DNA of 64,000 bases, taken from NCBI RefSeq assembly GCF_917563885.1, contig NZ_CAKJTG010000014.1, positions 1 through 64,000 of the forward strand. Direction: 5' to 3'. Positions 44,407 through 53,689 of the stretch are shown piece by piece. Position 1 is the first letter of the stretch, and each line of letters starts with the position of its first letter. The position numbers and the translations under genes are program-made. This DNA is from Pseudoneobacillus rhizosphaerae. Its GTDB lineage: Bacteria; Bacillota; Bacilli; Bacillales; Cytobacillaceae. The notes below the pieces were generated by a model. The model made no database searches. It was not told the DNA's origin and worked only from the letters and a program-made list of their open reading frames with translations.

Positions 44407-44922
44407 TCACTTTATTAATGAGCGATGATATTCATATTGACCTACTAACAATTTAGTTAAGTGGGTAAACATTTCGGCACGATCAATTTTTCCATTTGTG
44501 AAAATTCCAACCGCTCCTTCCTTTTTACGAATGTTTTGTTTATTCGTGTAATCATCCATTACTGGCCCAAGTTCTTCTCCATTCCGAAGACGTATCGCTA
44601 TTTCTTCTGGTAAAAGAATTCTGGCTCCTCCTGCTATGATAGAGGAATGCTCATTAGAAGCAATTGCGCCCCAATTACATAGCAACAGCCCATAAGTGGT
44701 TTCTTGAACCCCCCCTTCAAGCCCAATGCCGATATCACCATGCCCTATTTTTATAGCACTTTCAGCCCGATTAAGCGCCCCTTTAATTGTTTCCTCATCG
44801 CTAAATGGCATTTCACTTACACCTGAAAATGCATTAACAGAAAAAAAATCGTAGTTGCCCTTAAATGCATGTTTGACTGCTTCAATTTTCGCTGGATTGT
44901 TTGAACCAATAATTATTTTCAT
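44407..44922 (-). CDS. DUF84 / YjjX-like inosine-xanthosine triphosphatase family protein
   Basis: 171 aa. DUF84 proteins include E. coli YjjX, which hydrolyses ITP and XTP to cleanse the nucleotide pool. The N-terminal IIIGSNNPAKIEAVKHAF nucleotide-binding motif, FSDEETIKGALNRAE, and the acidic GIGLEGGV are characteristic. It is cytosolic. ATG with GGAGAG upstream. It is preceded on the same strand by the ytoP gene with its terminator, so it probably has its own promoter. The exact substrate is inferred from the family. Confidence 0.85.
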   Translation of the reverse strand: MKIIIGSNNPAKIEAVKHAFKGNYDFFSVNAFSGVSEMPFSDEETIKGALNRAESAIKIGHGDIGIGLEGGVQETTYGLLLCNWGAIASNEHSSIIAGGARILLPEEIAIRLRNGEELGPVMDDYTNKQNIRKKEGAVGIFTNGKIDRAEMFTHLTKLLVGQYEYHRSLIK

Positions 44923-44983
44923 AAATTACTCTCCAATTTATTTTTGGTATTCAGTGAATATGCACATCTATCCAATAACAAGA

Positions 44984-45012
44984 TAAAAGGCATAGATTGT
45001 TCTATGCCCTTT
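44984..45012 (-). terminator. Terminator of ytoP
   Basis: GGCATAGA and TCTATGCC stem with short T tract on the minus strand. Confidence 0.8.
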
Positions 45013-45020
45013 ATGCTTTG

Positions 45021-46094
45021 TTAACTATTTTGTTTAATACTCTCTACAGTCGTTTTATCACATGCTTTTACTAGCTTAACTAGCAATTCCTTTGCAGCTG
45101 CGTAGTCGTCTACATGAACGATGGAAGCTGCTGTATGAATATAACGTGAACAAATACCAATAACGGCACTTGGTACTCCTTCGTTGGAGGTGTGAACCCG
45201 ACCAGCGTCTGTTCCACCTTGAGAAATGAAATATTGATATGGAATTTTATGCGTTTCTGCTGTATCTAAAACAAATTCCCTCATTCCGCGATGAGTGACC
45301 ATTGAACGGTCTAAGATTCGAAGTAAAGTCCCTTTTCCTAATTGACCAAATTCCTTCTTATCCCCAGACATATCATTTGCAGGGCTAGCATCTAGAGCGA
45401 AGAAGATATCTGGATTAATCATATTCGCTGCTGTTTGCGCTCCACGTAAGCCTACTTCTTCTTGAACGGTTGCACCAGAATATAATAGGTTTGGCAGCTT
45501 TTCATCCTTTATTTCTTTTAAAAGCTCCACTGCCAATCCACAACCATAACGGTTATCCCATGCCTTCGCTAAAATTTTCTTCGAGTTTGCCATCGGTGTA
45601 AATGGACAGATTGGGACAATTTGTTGACCAGGGCGAATGCCAATTTTTTCAGCGTCTTCACGATCATCCGCACCGATATCAATTAACATATTTGAAATCT
45701 CCATTGGTTTACTACGTTTAGCTTCATCTAAAAGATGTGGAGGGATGGAACCAATAACACCTACAACTGGTCCACTATTAGTCATAATCTGTACTCTTTG
45801 AGCTAATAAAACCTGGCTCCACCATCCGCCTAACGTTTGGAAGCGAATCATTCCATTTTCGGTGATACCTGTAACCATAAAACCAACTTCATCCATATGT
45901 CCAGCCACCATTATCGTTGGTCCGTTTACATCACCTTTTTTCACTCCAAAAATACTTCCAATCTTATCTTGAACGATCTCATCAGAGTACTGTGTTAATT
46001 GTTCCTTCATAAACTTACGAACAAGATGTTCATTACCTGGTGCTCCCTGTAATTCAGTTAATGTCTTAAAAAGCTCTAACGTTTGCTCATTCAT
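45021..46094 (-). CDS. ytoP: M42 family glutamyl-type aminopeptidase, YtoP-like
   Basis: 357 aa dinuclear-metal aminopeptidase of the M42 family (PepA/FrvX/tetrahedral aminopeptidases). Metal and catalytic residues: [34 protein letters not shown] (EE pair), ALDASPAND and [14 protein letters not shown]. It trims peptides in the cytosol, usually as a dodecamer. ATG with AAAGGAGCC upstream. It diverges from ytzB. Order ytoP-ytzB matches B. subtilis. Confidence 0.92.
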   Translation of the reverse strand: MNEQTLELFKTLTELQGAPGNEHLVRKFMKEQLTQYSDEIVQDKIGSIFGVKKGDVNGPTIMVAGHMDEVGFMVTGITENGMIRFQTLGGWWSQVLLAQRVQIMTNSGPVVGVIGSIPPHLLDEAKRSKPMEISNMLIDIGADDREDAEKIGIRPGQQIVPICPFTPMANSKKILAKAWDNRYGCGLAVELLKEIKDEKLPNLLYSGATVQEEVGLRGAQTAANMINPDIFFALDASPANDMSGDKKEFGQLGKGTLLRILDRSMVTHRGMREFVLDTAETHKIPYQYFISQGGTDAGRVHTSNEGVPSAVIGICSRYIHTAASIVHVDDYAAAKELLVKLVKACDKTTVESIKQNS

Positions 46095-46291
46095 TTTTTT
46101 GGCTCCTTTTGTATTCTTTTGTAACTCGAAACATATGTATAAGTTAATTTTACAAAAACTTTGTACATATAACTACTATAAACTGAAAATTTCAATACAT
46201 TTATTAAAATTTCAGTTGTGGATTCGCAACAGGCTTGTCAGTAGGCTATAATAATTACAACAAATTCCTTACATTAAGGAGGAATCAAAGT

Positions 46292-46609
46292 ATGCGCTGG
46301 AAATCTTTTATCCTAGGTGTTGCTGTTGGTGCCATAAGTGGATATGCCACAAATAAATATATTTCTACACAGTCCTTCATTTCTGCTGAAAAGGTTCTTG
46401 AAGTTGCCAAAAATCGCTTTAAAGAACAAGGTCCAATTAGTGGTTCATGGATTCATATGAAGGTCGAACCTTTTCATAAAAATAATTTAACTTACCAAGT
46501 GTACAAGGGAGGAATCTCGAGAAACCCTTCTACTAGTGGTAAACGTGAGCAATTTGAATTTATTGCTGATGCTAAAACAGGGACATTATTGGAAGTTTAC
46601 CCCATTTAA
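46292..46609 (+). CDS. ytzB: Small PepSY-domain protein, YtzB-like
   Basis: 105 aa. Residues about 5-25 form a hydrophobic segment (FILGVAVGAISGYATNKYI) that acts as a membrane anchor or signal. A PepSY-type domain follows (AEKVLEVAKNRFKEQG, FIADAKTGTLLEVYPI). PepSY domains are thought to bind or inhibit peptidases; here a divergent peptidase gene (ytoP) is adjacent, but it is cytosolic and the domain probably lies outside, so a direct link is doubtful. AAGGAGGAATC precedes the ATG at 46292; a 19-codon longer frame lacks a site. Confidence 0.85.
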   Translation: MRWKSFILGVAVGAISGYATNKYISTQSFISAEKVLEVAKNRFKEQGPISGSWIHMKVEPFHKNNLTYQVYKGGISRNPSTSGKREQFEFIADAKTGTLLEVYPI

Positions 46610-46638
46610 AAGAAGGGAAAATACCCCTTCTTTTTTTA
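46609..46638 (+). terminator. Terminator of ytzB
   Basis: AGAAGGG and CCCTTCT stem followed by a 7-T run. Confidence 0.88.
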
Positions 46639-46642
46639 TTTA

Positions 46643-46803
46643 GGCTGTTTTCACAAAGATTGTTGCTTTTCGAACCGAGTTTAAACCCGTATTATTTATG
46701 GCTTCGTGGCATCTTTTCGTATCTTTTTAAAATTTTCGTGTGCTAGTCTTTTGTTTTGTTGCTTATGTTAGTAGCAATAGCAACAAAGTTTACGAAAAGA
46801 GCC
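46643..46803. repeat. MITE-like element, copy C (161 bp)
   Basis: The left end GGCTGTTTTCACAAAG...GTTGCT (46643-46667) and right end AGCAAC...TACGAAAAGAGCC (46779-46803) are imperfect inverses. The core (TTCGAACCGAGTTTAAACCCGTATT) is the reverse complement of that in copies B and D, so this copy is inverted. It fills the whole gap between the ytzB terminator and the ytnP stop codon. Confidence 0.88.
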
Positions 46804-46804
46804 T

Positions 46805-47644
46805 TTATTTGTGTCGAATAATGCTATCAGTTATAGTTCCCTGTTCATCCCACTTAACCGCTCGATAAATCGCATCATGATAAAAAATAAACCAGGCATT
46901 TTTGCTGAGCCCATAAGGAATCCAATCTTGCTTTGCTTTAATTGAATTCATCGGATAATCGTCATAGGCCATCACCCAAAGTGCAGGTTTATGAGCATGA
47001 GTTGGCATTAAATCTGCCATGTGAATGATTGTTTCTTGTCCGTCTTCTAATAGTAAAATGGAATGACCATCACTATGGCCACCAGTATGAATTAACTTTA
47101 TCGGTCCAAGCTCCCAATCATTTTCGAACGTTTCAACTTGTGTCTCAATCGCTTGCCAATTTTCTTTCCAGTATGTATTTATGGAACGGATATTTGGATT
47201 TTTCATTTCGTTCCACTCAATACTTGAAGCAATAATTCTTGCCTTTGGAAAAACGGATACATATTTCCCGTTCACAAGCTTTGTAAGCCCACATGCATGA
47301 TCAAAATGGAGATGTGTCATTAATACGATATCAATATCCTCTGGCTTTAATCCCAATGCTAGCAAATCCTCTTCTAAATGAGATTCCTCGACAACACCAA
47401 AGTTTCGTTTTTGTTTGTCTGTTAGTTTCCCCTTCCCGATTCCTGATTCGATCAGAATGTTTTTACCATCCCATTGAATGAGGATTGGATCGGTTCTAAG
47501 TTCAATTTGATTTTTTTCATTACATTCGTATTTTCTTTCCCATAAGGGTTTAGGAACAACTCCAAACATTGCTCCCCCATCTAGATTCGTAACCCCACCC
47601 GAAAGCCAGGTTAACCTTATCTGTCCAAATTGAAGTGTATCCAT
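46805..47644 (-). CDS. ytnP: Metallo-beta-lactamase-fold hydrolase, YtnP-like lactonase
   Basis: 279 aa. The zinc-binding HLHFDH motif is at residues 111-116, with later ligands in [10 protein letters not shown] and ADLMPTH. The fold is that of N-acyl-homoserine lactonases. B. subtilis YtnP has lactonase activity and interferes with Streptomyces signalling; the same role here is inferred. No signal peptide. The ATG follows GGGGGAAG. Its 3' end abuts a MITE-like element, with the stop codon two bases from the terminal repeat. Confidence 0.9.
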   Translation of the reverse strand: MDTLQFGQIRLTWLSGGVTNLDGGAMFGVVPKPLWERKYECNEKNQIELRTDPILIQWDGKNILIESGIGKGKLTDKQKRNFGVVEESHLEEDLLALGLKPEDIDIVLMTHLHFDHACGLTKLVNGKYVSVFPKARIIASSIEWNEMKNPNIRSINTYWKENWQAIETQVETFENDWELGPIKLIHTGGHSDGHSILLLEDGQETIIHMADLMPTHAHKPALWVMAYDDYPMNSIKAKQDWIPYGLSKNAWFIFYHDAIYRAVKWDEQGTITDSIIRHK

Positions 47645-47715
47645 CTATTCTTCCCCCTTCGTACTTTAATTTTAACATTTTCAATATTTTTTAAAAAATA
47701 TTTCGAATTTTTTAC

Positions 47716-47748
47716 AAAAAAGACCAACCCCACAAGTGGAATTGGCCT
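47716..47748 (-). terminator. Terminator of trmB
   Basis: GGCCAATTCCAC and GTGGGGTTGGTC form an imperfect stem with TTTTTT on the minus strand. Confidence 0.8.
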
Positions 47749-47756
47749 CACAAATT

Positions 47757-48401
47757 TTATTTTTTACGGTATTTAACTTCACTACGATAAATTCGACTAC
47801 CTTTATTAGAAAACTTCTCTTCATACTCAGTCATAATATTTCCTATAAAATCACTTTGGTGAAGATCCAAGCTTACATATGTTAATAATAGACCATATTT
47901 CGAAAAGCTTGTTAACGAATATTCAAACAGCCCTTGGTTATCTGTTTTAAAATGAATTTCCCCTTCATCTACGAGAATATTTTCATAAACACGTAAGAAA
48001 CTATCAAAGGTTAAACGTCTTTTTTCATGGCGTACTTTTGGCCATGGATCAGAAAAGTTCAAATAAACTCGATCAACATCGCCTTTAGCGAAATATTTTT
48101 CTAATTCAGCTGCATTCACATTCAATAACTTTAAATTAGGTAGCTCTTCTTCGATTAATTTATCTAATGCACAGACAATGATGCTCTCTATAAGTTCAAT
48201 ACCAATATAATTAATATCTGGATTTGCTTTTGCCATTCCAGTAATAAAACGACCTTTACCAGTCCCAATTTCTATATGAAGAGGTTGATTTTTCTCAAAA
48301 ACCTCAAACCATTTTCCTTTATGTTGCTCAGGGTTAGCAATTAAATATTGAGGGTATTCGTTCATTCTATCTTTAGCCCAAGGCTTATTTCTCTGTCTCA
48401 T
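47757..48401 (-). CDS. trmB: tRNA (guanine-N7)-methyltransferase
   Basis: 214 aa SAM-dependent enzyme that makes m7G46 in tRNA variable loops. The SAM site is [12 protein letters not shown], followed by the [10 protein letters not shown] acidic loop, the catalytic [16 protein letters not shown] motif and the C-terminal [16 protein letters not shown]. The usual Bacillus length. Its upstream region is crossed by possible readthrough from ytmP, antisense to ytzH. A hairpin at 48512-48547 may limit that. Confidence 0.95.
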   Translation of the reverse strand: MRQRNKPWAKDRMNEYPQYLIANPEQHKGKWFEVFEKNQPLHIEIGTGKGRFITGMAKANPDINYIGIELIESIIVCALDKLIEEELPNLKLLNVNAAELEKYFAKGDVDRVYLNFSDPWPKVRHEKRRLTFDSFLRVYENILVDEGEIHFKTDNQGLFEYSLTSFSKYGLLLTYVSLDLHQSDFIGNIMTEYEEKFSNKGSRIYRSEVKYRKK

Positions 48402-48511
48402 TTAGACACTCCTTGTCAAACGTTTTCGAGTCAAATCCTATCATGCATAAAAACATGTTGCAAGTGCAAAATGGATACAATTTATTATTATCGTTTTACC
48501 GTATAAACAAG

Positions 48512-48547
48512 AAAAAGAACTCACAACCTAAGTGTGAATTCTTTTTT
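48512..48547. terminator. Terminator-like hairpin just upstream of ytzH
   Basis: AAAAAGAACTCACA and TGTGAATTCTTTTTT with A and T tracts on both sides. On the minus strand it would stop ytmP readthrough before trmB. On the plus strand it lies 20 nt before the ytzH start and could attenuate ytzH. Confidence 0.75.
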
Positions 48548-48567
48548 GCAGAAAGGTGACAATAATC

Positions 48568-48846
48568 ATGCCCTTAAATTACAACGATCAAGTAAACCTA
48601 CTAAAGGATATTTTAAACAATCATCAAACCGATTGCTGCGGGTCTGTTGCCGAATGCGAGCAGCTTGAAAGATTGATTAAGTCCTTAATGGTTAATAACG
48701 AGATACATGATAATGTAAAAAATGTTCTTCAAGAAATTTACACCTATAGTCAAGATGGAGTAAATACTGGCAACCTAGATGATCATATAACCACTAATCA
48801 AGAACAGTTGGCTAATTGGGTCAATGACATTGATCAGTTCTCTTAG
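48568..48846 (+). CDS. ytzH: YtzH-like protein
   Basis: 92 aa, from the ATG at 48568 with AGAAAGGTGAC before it. YtzH-like family: PLNYNDQVNLLKDILNNHQ, then DCCGSVAECEQLERLIKSL with two adjacent cysteines, then a helical acidic C-terminus. Function unknown. The CC pair plus the later cysteine could be redox- or metal-active, which is speculation. Its stop overlaps that of convergent ytmP by 4 bp with no terminator between. Confidence 0.9.
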   Translation: MPLNYNDQVNLLKDILNNHQTDCCGSVAECEQLERLIKSLMVNNEIHDNVKNVLQEIYTYSQDGVNTGNLDDHITTNQEQLANWVNDIDQFS

Positions 48847-49616
48847 AAAATAACGTCTAAGTAGTTAATCCATTTATTCATCTCATCAAAACGGTTTTTG
48901 CTTTTATACCATTGAATCGAATTTAAAGTTTGCGCATAAACATACCAACGCATCCGAAGTTTTAAATGCTCAGTTAACTTAATCCCATATAAATCAAGCC
49001 AATTTACCCAGTCTTCTTTAGGGATATACCAGTACAATAGTTGACCTAAATCAATGGCAGGATCAGCTATCATAGCTTCGTCCCAATCAATTAAATAGAG
49101 CTCACTTTGCTCCGTTAAAAGCCAATTATTATGATTTACATCGCTATGACAAACAGTAGTTTCTTCAGACGGGATATTTTCAAGTTCACTATTTAAAAAT
49201 TCCAAAGAACGAATTACAGATGGAATCGTTAATAAATCAATATCAAGCCCTTCTTCCATCGTACGAAGGAGGGTTTCTGGTTGTAAAGGTGATTTACCAA
49301 GACGCCTCAGCATCCCAAGTAACGGCTTGGAACGATGGATTTTTTTCAGAAGCTTCGCCACCTGATCCGCATTCATTTCAGACGGTTTTAATTCTCTTCC
49401 GTCCATCCACTGCTGCGCAGAAATGACGTCACCATTTTCTAATCTTTTCGTCCAAACAAGTTTTGGGACAATTCCTTCTGCTGATAGAACAGCTAAAAAT
49501 GGTGAAGAGTTACGTTTTAGAAACAGCTTTTGCTCTTCAAATTGAGCAAAAAATGCTTCACCAGTTGCGCCGCCAGCAGGAACAATTTCCCACTCTGTCC
49601 CCAGTAAATAATCCAA
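48843..49616 (-). CDS. ytmP: Aminoglycoside/choline kinase-like phosphotransferase, YtmP-like
   Basis: 257 aa protein-kinase-like fold of the APH/ChoK family. The catalytic loop is CHSDVNHNNWLL (HxDxxxxN) and the metal-binding aspartate is in YLIDWDEAMIADP, with the following DLGQLLYWYI helix. The N-terminal lysine region FEEQKLFLKRNSSPFLA is shortened, as usual in this family. The substrate is unknown; antibiotic resistance should not be assumed. The start is a TTG with GAAGGTGA upstream. Convergent and overlapping with ytzH by 4 bp. Confidence 0.88.
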   Translation of the reverse strand: MDYLLGTEWEIVPAGGATGEAFFAQFEEQKLFLKRNSSPFLAVLSAEGIVPKLVWTKRLENGDVISAQQWMDGRELKPSEMNADQVAKLLKKIHRSKPLLGMLRRLGKSPLQPETLLRTMEEGLDIDLLTIPSVIRSLEFLNSELENIPSEETTVCHSDVNHNNWLLTEQSELYLIDWDEAMIADPAIDLGQLLYWYIPKEDWVNWLDLYGIKLTEHLKLRMRWYVYAQTLNSIQWYKSKNRFDEMNKWINYLDVIF

Positions 49617-49661
49617 GATGGTTCACCTTCAATGTGTGCAATTTACAATTTTGTTGAGGCA

Positions 49662-49707
49662 TAAAAAACAAAAAGACAGCTATTGATACAATTTTCGACA
49701 ATAGCCA
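49662..49707 (-). terminator. Terminator of amyX
   Basis: GGCTATTG and CAATAGC arms with a 13-nt loop, then T-rich tract on the minus strand. Confidence 0.75.
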
Positions 49708-49770
49708 TCCTATAGATTTTATCTCTAATTGACATTTTTCGTCAAGACCTAAAAAGAAGAAGTGACTGAT

Positions 49771-51924
49771 TCATCTCAATTTTCCTATTACAATTGCACT
49801 TATTGGTTCAATTGTAATAGAATTTTTTTCAAGCTGTTTAAATGCTGTGCGTCCCACTTTTTCGTGATTTAAGAGCATTTGCCATAGACCATCAGGAGCT
49901 AACTGAACCGTTTCACAGCTATTTAACGGATTGAAAATAACAATTATTTCCGACCATTCACCATAACCCTTTACTCCTTTTAACCGATAACCTAAAAGAG
50001 GCTCCTTAAGGGGTAACCATTCCAAATGGGAACGAATTTGACTTGTCGTTCTTAAGCGAAACGCTTGGTGTGACTTTCTAAGCTCAATAACCCCTTTAAT
50101 AAACTCTACATCTTGGATAAATTTTTGTTTACGTTCCCAATCTAATTGATTGATTCCATCTGGAGAATTGTAACTATTTCCTATTCCACTTTTTGTTCGA
50201 AAAAATTCCTGGCCACTATGCAAAAAGGGGATACCTTGCGACAGTAATAAAATCGTCGTTGCTAAACGATGGTACTTTCGAAGAACTTCTTCACTATCGC
50301 CATTGACAATCTTATTAAATTTATCCCACATTGTATGGTTATCATGCGATTCCAGATAATTAACAGATTGACCTGGTTCAAGAAAAATGCCTTTCTCTTT
50401 TTCATTTAAAGAAATACTACCAGCTATAACCATTTTTGTTTGGGCTAAATTCCCATTACCACCCATTGCATACCCTTTAACACTTAGACTAAAGGTGCTT
50501 CCTTTAATAACATCACGAAACTGGTCGTTAAATTGAGCAATTCTAGGTAGCTGAGCTTGATTTTTTATCGTCGCTTTTTTCTCTGCTAATAGAGGAGTAT
50601 TTAATTCCCACCCTTCACCGATGAGTAAAAAGGTTGGGTCAATTTGATCAGTTAGTTTCCGAATTGAATTCATCGTTTCGACATCTAAAATCCCCATTAA
50701 ATCAAAGCGTAATCCATCGATATCGTACTCTTGAGTCCAGAAATGTACCGAATCAAGGATGAATTTTCTAACCATTAAACGCTCTGAGGCAATATCATTC
50801 CCAACTCCTGTTCCGTTTGAAGGCATTCCGAATTCATCATGTCTAAAATAATATCCCGGTACTATTTTTTCAAAAGAGGAAGCTTCACGATTGTAAACGT
50901 GATTATATACAACATCCAATATGACACGTATTCCCTGTTGTTGGACTGAATGAATGAGCTGCTTTAATTCCATTATTCGAGAGTAGGGGTCTGAAGGATT
51001 AGTAGCGTAGCTCCCTTCTGGTGCATTAAAGTGAAGTGGATTGTATCCCCAATTATAATCGCTGTAATCTCCTAGTTCATTTACACCTTCAAAGTCATTT
51101 ACAGGAAGAAATTCAATATGTGTAATGCCTAATTCCTTTAAATAATCTAATCCAGTTTTACCAGTTTCGTCACTAAAGGTTTTTAATTCGCAAGCACCGA
51201 TATACTTCCCTTTATGTTTGACACCACTTTTAGGATGAATCGTTAAATCACGAATATGAGTTTCATAAATGATGGCGTCAACTGGATGTTCAAAAGGGGG
51301 GAGGACCGGTTTAGGTGTCCTTGTTTTCTCCAGATTAACAATCACCCCCTCGGCCCCATTTGCAGTCACTGCTACTGCATAAGGGTCAACAGCCTCTCTC
51401 CATCTTAAATTTACACAAACTAGAAATGTATACTTGTAGCCTTCCAAATCTTTATCCTCTGTCACCTTCCAGATACCTTTTTCTTCTCGAAGCATCTCAA
51501 TGATTTCTTGCTGTCCATTTGGTGAGGTTAGCTTCAACTTTACACCAGTTGCCGTTGGTGCCCAAAGTTTTACCATCGAATAATGCGGTTGATATGTCAC
51601 CCCTAAATCCTGTCCATTATAAAAGAAAAGCGTATCAAACTCTGAGGTTCTTATAACGGCACCGATTTGTAAGTCAGTTTGATTATGATGTTCGTCTATT
51701 ATCCAATAGGTTTGACCAAAATCTACTGTATGTGGTAGTACACAAATATACTTTATCGACTCTTCAAGAACCATTTTTTCTTTTATGAAGAGCGGTTTAT
51801 TTTGATCTCCAATCATAATAAAAAACAAACTAGAGAGCCCCTCATGATAGGAAAAAGGAAGAAGAATCGTGATTACACTCATTTCATCTAGGTAAGCATA
51901 AAAATCCCGCTTAATAGAAATCAC
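49771..51924 (-). CDS. amyX: Type I pullulanase AmyX
   Basis: 717 aa GH13 debranching enzyme that cleaves alpha-1,6 branches in pullulan, glycogen or limit dextrins. No signal peptide, so it is intracellular. N-terminal beta-domain(s) and CBM48-like region (about 90-200; YSMVKLWAPTATGVKLKLTS) precede the catalytic barrel. The type I pullulanase motif is YNWGYNP, with GH13 regions DVVYNH, GLRFDLMG (nucleophile Asp, about residue 406), GEGW (acid/base Glu) and ESHDNHT. GTG start behind AAAAGGAGTG. The neighbour ytlR is 33 bp upstream on the same strand, so they may be co-transcribed. Confidence 0.95.
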   Translation of the reverse strand: MISIKRDFYAYLDEMSVITILLPFSYHEGLSSLFFIMIGDQNKPLFIKEKMVLEESIKYICVLPHTVDFGQTYWIIDEHHNQTDLQIGAVIRTSEFDTLFFYNGQDLGVTYQPHYSMVKLWAPTATGVKLKLTSPNGQQEIIEMLREEKGIWKVTEDKDLEGYKYTFLVCVNLRWREAVDPYAVAVTANGAEGVIVNLEKTRTPKPVLPPFEHPVDAIIYETHIRDLTIHPKSGVKHKGKYIGACELKTFSDETGKTGLDYLKELGITHIEFLPVNDFEGVNELGDYSDYNWGYNPLHFNAPEGSYATNPSDPYSRIMELKQLIHSVQQQGIRVILDVVYNHVYNREASSFEKIVPGYYFRHDEFGMPSNGTGVGNDIASERLMVRKFILDSVHFWTQEYDIDGLRFDLMGILDVETMNSIRKLTDQIDPTFLLIGEGWELNTPLLAEKKATIKNQAQLPRIAQFNDQFRDVIKGSTFSLSVKGYAMGGNGNLAQTKMVIAGSISLNEKEKGIFLEPGQSVNYLESHDNHTMWDKFNKIVNGDSEEVLRKYHRLATTILLLSQGIPFLHSGQEFFRTKSGIGNSYNSPDGINQLDWERKQKFIQDVEFIKGVIELRKSHQAFRLRTTSQIRSHLEWLPLKEPLLGYRLKGVKGYGEWSEIIVIFNPLNSCETVQLAPDGLWQMLLNHEKVGRTAFKQLEKNSITIEPISAIVIGKLR

Positions 51925-51957
51925 TATAGTTCACTCCTTTTCTTGCAATATTTCCGT

Positions 51958-52899
51958 TTAGCCCCCGCGTGTCAAAATTGAAATAGGTTCGTGATGTACA
52001 GTGACTTGTAGTGGAGTTAAACCAATATGTTCACCATCTGAATGGACATAGATAGGCTCTGTGGAGTAAATAGATATTTTCTGGGCTAAAAAGGTGTTTA
52101 CTTCTTTAAACATCAAATGCTTACCCCAAAACACGCTTAAAAATACTAATAATAGCTTAAGTCTTGATAATTGATGGACAATTGTTATATTAAGCTTTCC
52201 ATCTTTTGTAGTAGCATGTGGAGAAATCTTCATACCTCCACCATAAAACGGTTGATTAGAAACGGTAACAAACCAAGTATCAGGAAAAGTATATTTTTTT
52301 CCATCTATTGTTAGCTCTATAGTTGTGCATTTATAGGAAAATAAATGTTTGAGTAAAATAATGACATAAACTAATTGTCCCAGGGAAAAGCGGTTCATTA
52401 AACCTTTCCATTTTGACTGGTTTGCTTCATATGAAATTAATGCGTCGAAGCCAGCACCTGTACTATTGATAAAAAAATGCTCTCGGTCGCCTTCTAAATC
52501 GATTTTACCCAAATCAAAAGTAGGTGAAACATTGTTCACTTCAGATAGTAAAAAGGCAAGGGCCATTTCTGGATTCCTAGGTATCCCATATCCTCTCGTA
52601 AAATCATTGCCAGAACCACCTGGTATTACTCCTATTCGAGCCTTTGAAGAATGGTTTCCGATTCCATTTATCACCTCGTTAATTGTTCCATCTCCACCAA
52701 CAATGATGATAGTCACCTTGTTTTTATCATTGCTTTCCATAATTTGTTTTGCTATTATCTTTCCATGTCCGCTTCGTTCTGTAAAATATCTCTCATAATT
52801 GATTTCCTGTTGTGCTAACTGTTTTTCAACTGAAGACCAAATCAACTTTGCCTTTCCATTTCCTGCTTTAGGGTTCACAATAAAATATAGTTTTGTCAT
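51958..52899 (-). CDS. ytlR: Diacylglycerol kinase family lipid kinase, YtlR-like
   Basis: 313 aa. DAGK catalytic domain: FIVNPKAGNGKA near the N-terminus and GGDGTINEVINGI at residues 68-80, then GVIPGGSGNDFTRGYG. It phosphorylates a lipid substrate with ATP at the inner face of the membrane. Whether that is diacylglycerol or another lipid is unknown; this is not DgkB by position. The start is uncertain: I use the ATG at 52899 because the family starts MTKLYFIVNP; an ATG at 52923 would add eight residues and has an equally weak site. It lies directly upstream of amyX. Confidence 0.87.
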   Translation of the reverse strand: MTKLYFIVNPKAGNGKAKLIWSSVEKQLAQQEINYERYFTERSGHGKIIAKQIMESNDKNKVTIIIVGGDGTINEVINGIGNHSSKARIGVIPGGSGNDFTRGYGIPRNPEMALAFLLSEVNNVSPTFDLGKIDLEGDREHFFINSTGAGFDALISYEANQSKWKGLMNRFSLGQLVYVIILLKHLFSYKCTTIELTIDGKKYTFPDTWFVTVSNQPFYGGGMKISPHATTKDGKLNITIVHQLSRLKLLLVFLSVFWGKHLMFKEVNTFLAQKISIYSTEPIYVHSDGEHIGLTPLQVTVHHEPISILTRGG

Positions 52900-52959
52900 C
52901 TTTATGTTCTCTATTCCCCTCATCGTCTTTCTCTCTAGCTACTATGTATATATAATTTA

Positions 52960-53529
52960 TTAAGATTGTAGTGAAAAGGTAATCAAATTTTCATATTTTG
53001 GTGTTTGTAAAAGATTGGTTTTGTATAAAACGACTTCAGTTGCTAAAAAAGTGAGTGGTTGTTGCTCAAATATATTTTTTACAACCAATTCGTTTTGATC
53101 GAACTCTTCCTCTCTAGACCACTTTCTTGCCAATGTAATGTGTGGATGAAAGGCACGTTTCTCTAACTGAAAGCCCGCTTTCGTGCAAGCATTGTATACT
53201 TGGTTTCGGAGCACTTGAAGCTCTTGGCTGTCATTTAGCCCAGTCCAGAAAATTCTTGGAGCACTCTTCATTCCGAAAGTACCGATTTGGGAAATAGTTA
53301 AAGGAATCGATTTTTCCGTTTTTATATATTGCGGAATCAGCTCCCTTACATCCTTAAGTTGACTCTCGTTGGCATAGCCTAAAAATGCAAGAGTAATATG
53401 ATAGTCCTCTTTATGAACCCACCTTTTAAAATGGAAATCTTTTTGAAATTCTTCCGTTGCTTCAAATAGTGACCGATTAATTGGATCAGGTAACTTTACG
53501 GCTAAAAAGTAATGAGTGTTTTCTGACAT
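52960..53529 (-). CDS. thpR: RNA 2',3'-cyclic phosphodiesterase (ThpR/LigT)
   Basis: 189 aa 2H phosphoesterase. The two catalytic HxTx tetrads are HITL at H44 (DYHITLAFLG) and HITL at H130 (HPHITLARKW). The family opens 2',3'-cyclic phosphates on RNA and was first seen as a tRNA half ligase in E. coli; the cellular role in Bacillus is unknown. The ATG is preceded by AAGGTGGGAAAC. Between pepV and ytlR on the same strand, as B. subtilis ytlP. Confidence 0.92.
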   Translation of the reverse strand: MSENTHYFLAVKLPDPINRSLFEATEEFQKDFHFKRWVHKEDYHITLAFLGYANESQLKDVRELIPQYIKTEKSIPLTISQIGTFGMKSAPRIFWTGLNDSQELQVLRNQVYNACTKAGFQLEKRAFHPHITLARKWSREEEFDQNELVVKNIFEQQPLTFLATEVVLYKTNLLQTPKYENLITFSLQS

Positions 53530-53641
53530 AAGTTTCCCACCTTATTTATTTTTATAAATTCTTTTTAGTTTGCCTATTTTTCAAAGCTTAAATAAGATAT
53601 TGTATTGCTCGTGATGCGTGGGACAAACATTATTTTTGAAT

Positions 53642-53686
53642 AAAAGTTAGATAGGCTGTCTTTAAGACAGCCTACCCAACTTTTTA
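53642..53686 (-). terminator. Terminator of pepV
   Basis: TAGGCTGTCTT and AAGACAGCCTA in a long perfect stem extended by AAAAGTT/AACTTTT, T-rich on the minus strand. Confidence 0.9.
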
Positions 53687-53689
53687 ATA

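Noticed and set aside
48843-49616. ytmP as an antibiotic-resistance phosphotransferase
   Set aside because: It has the APH-like fold, but position and sequence match a core Bacillus gene with no known resistance role.
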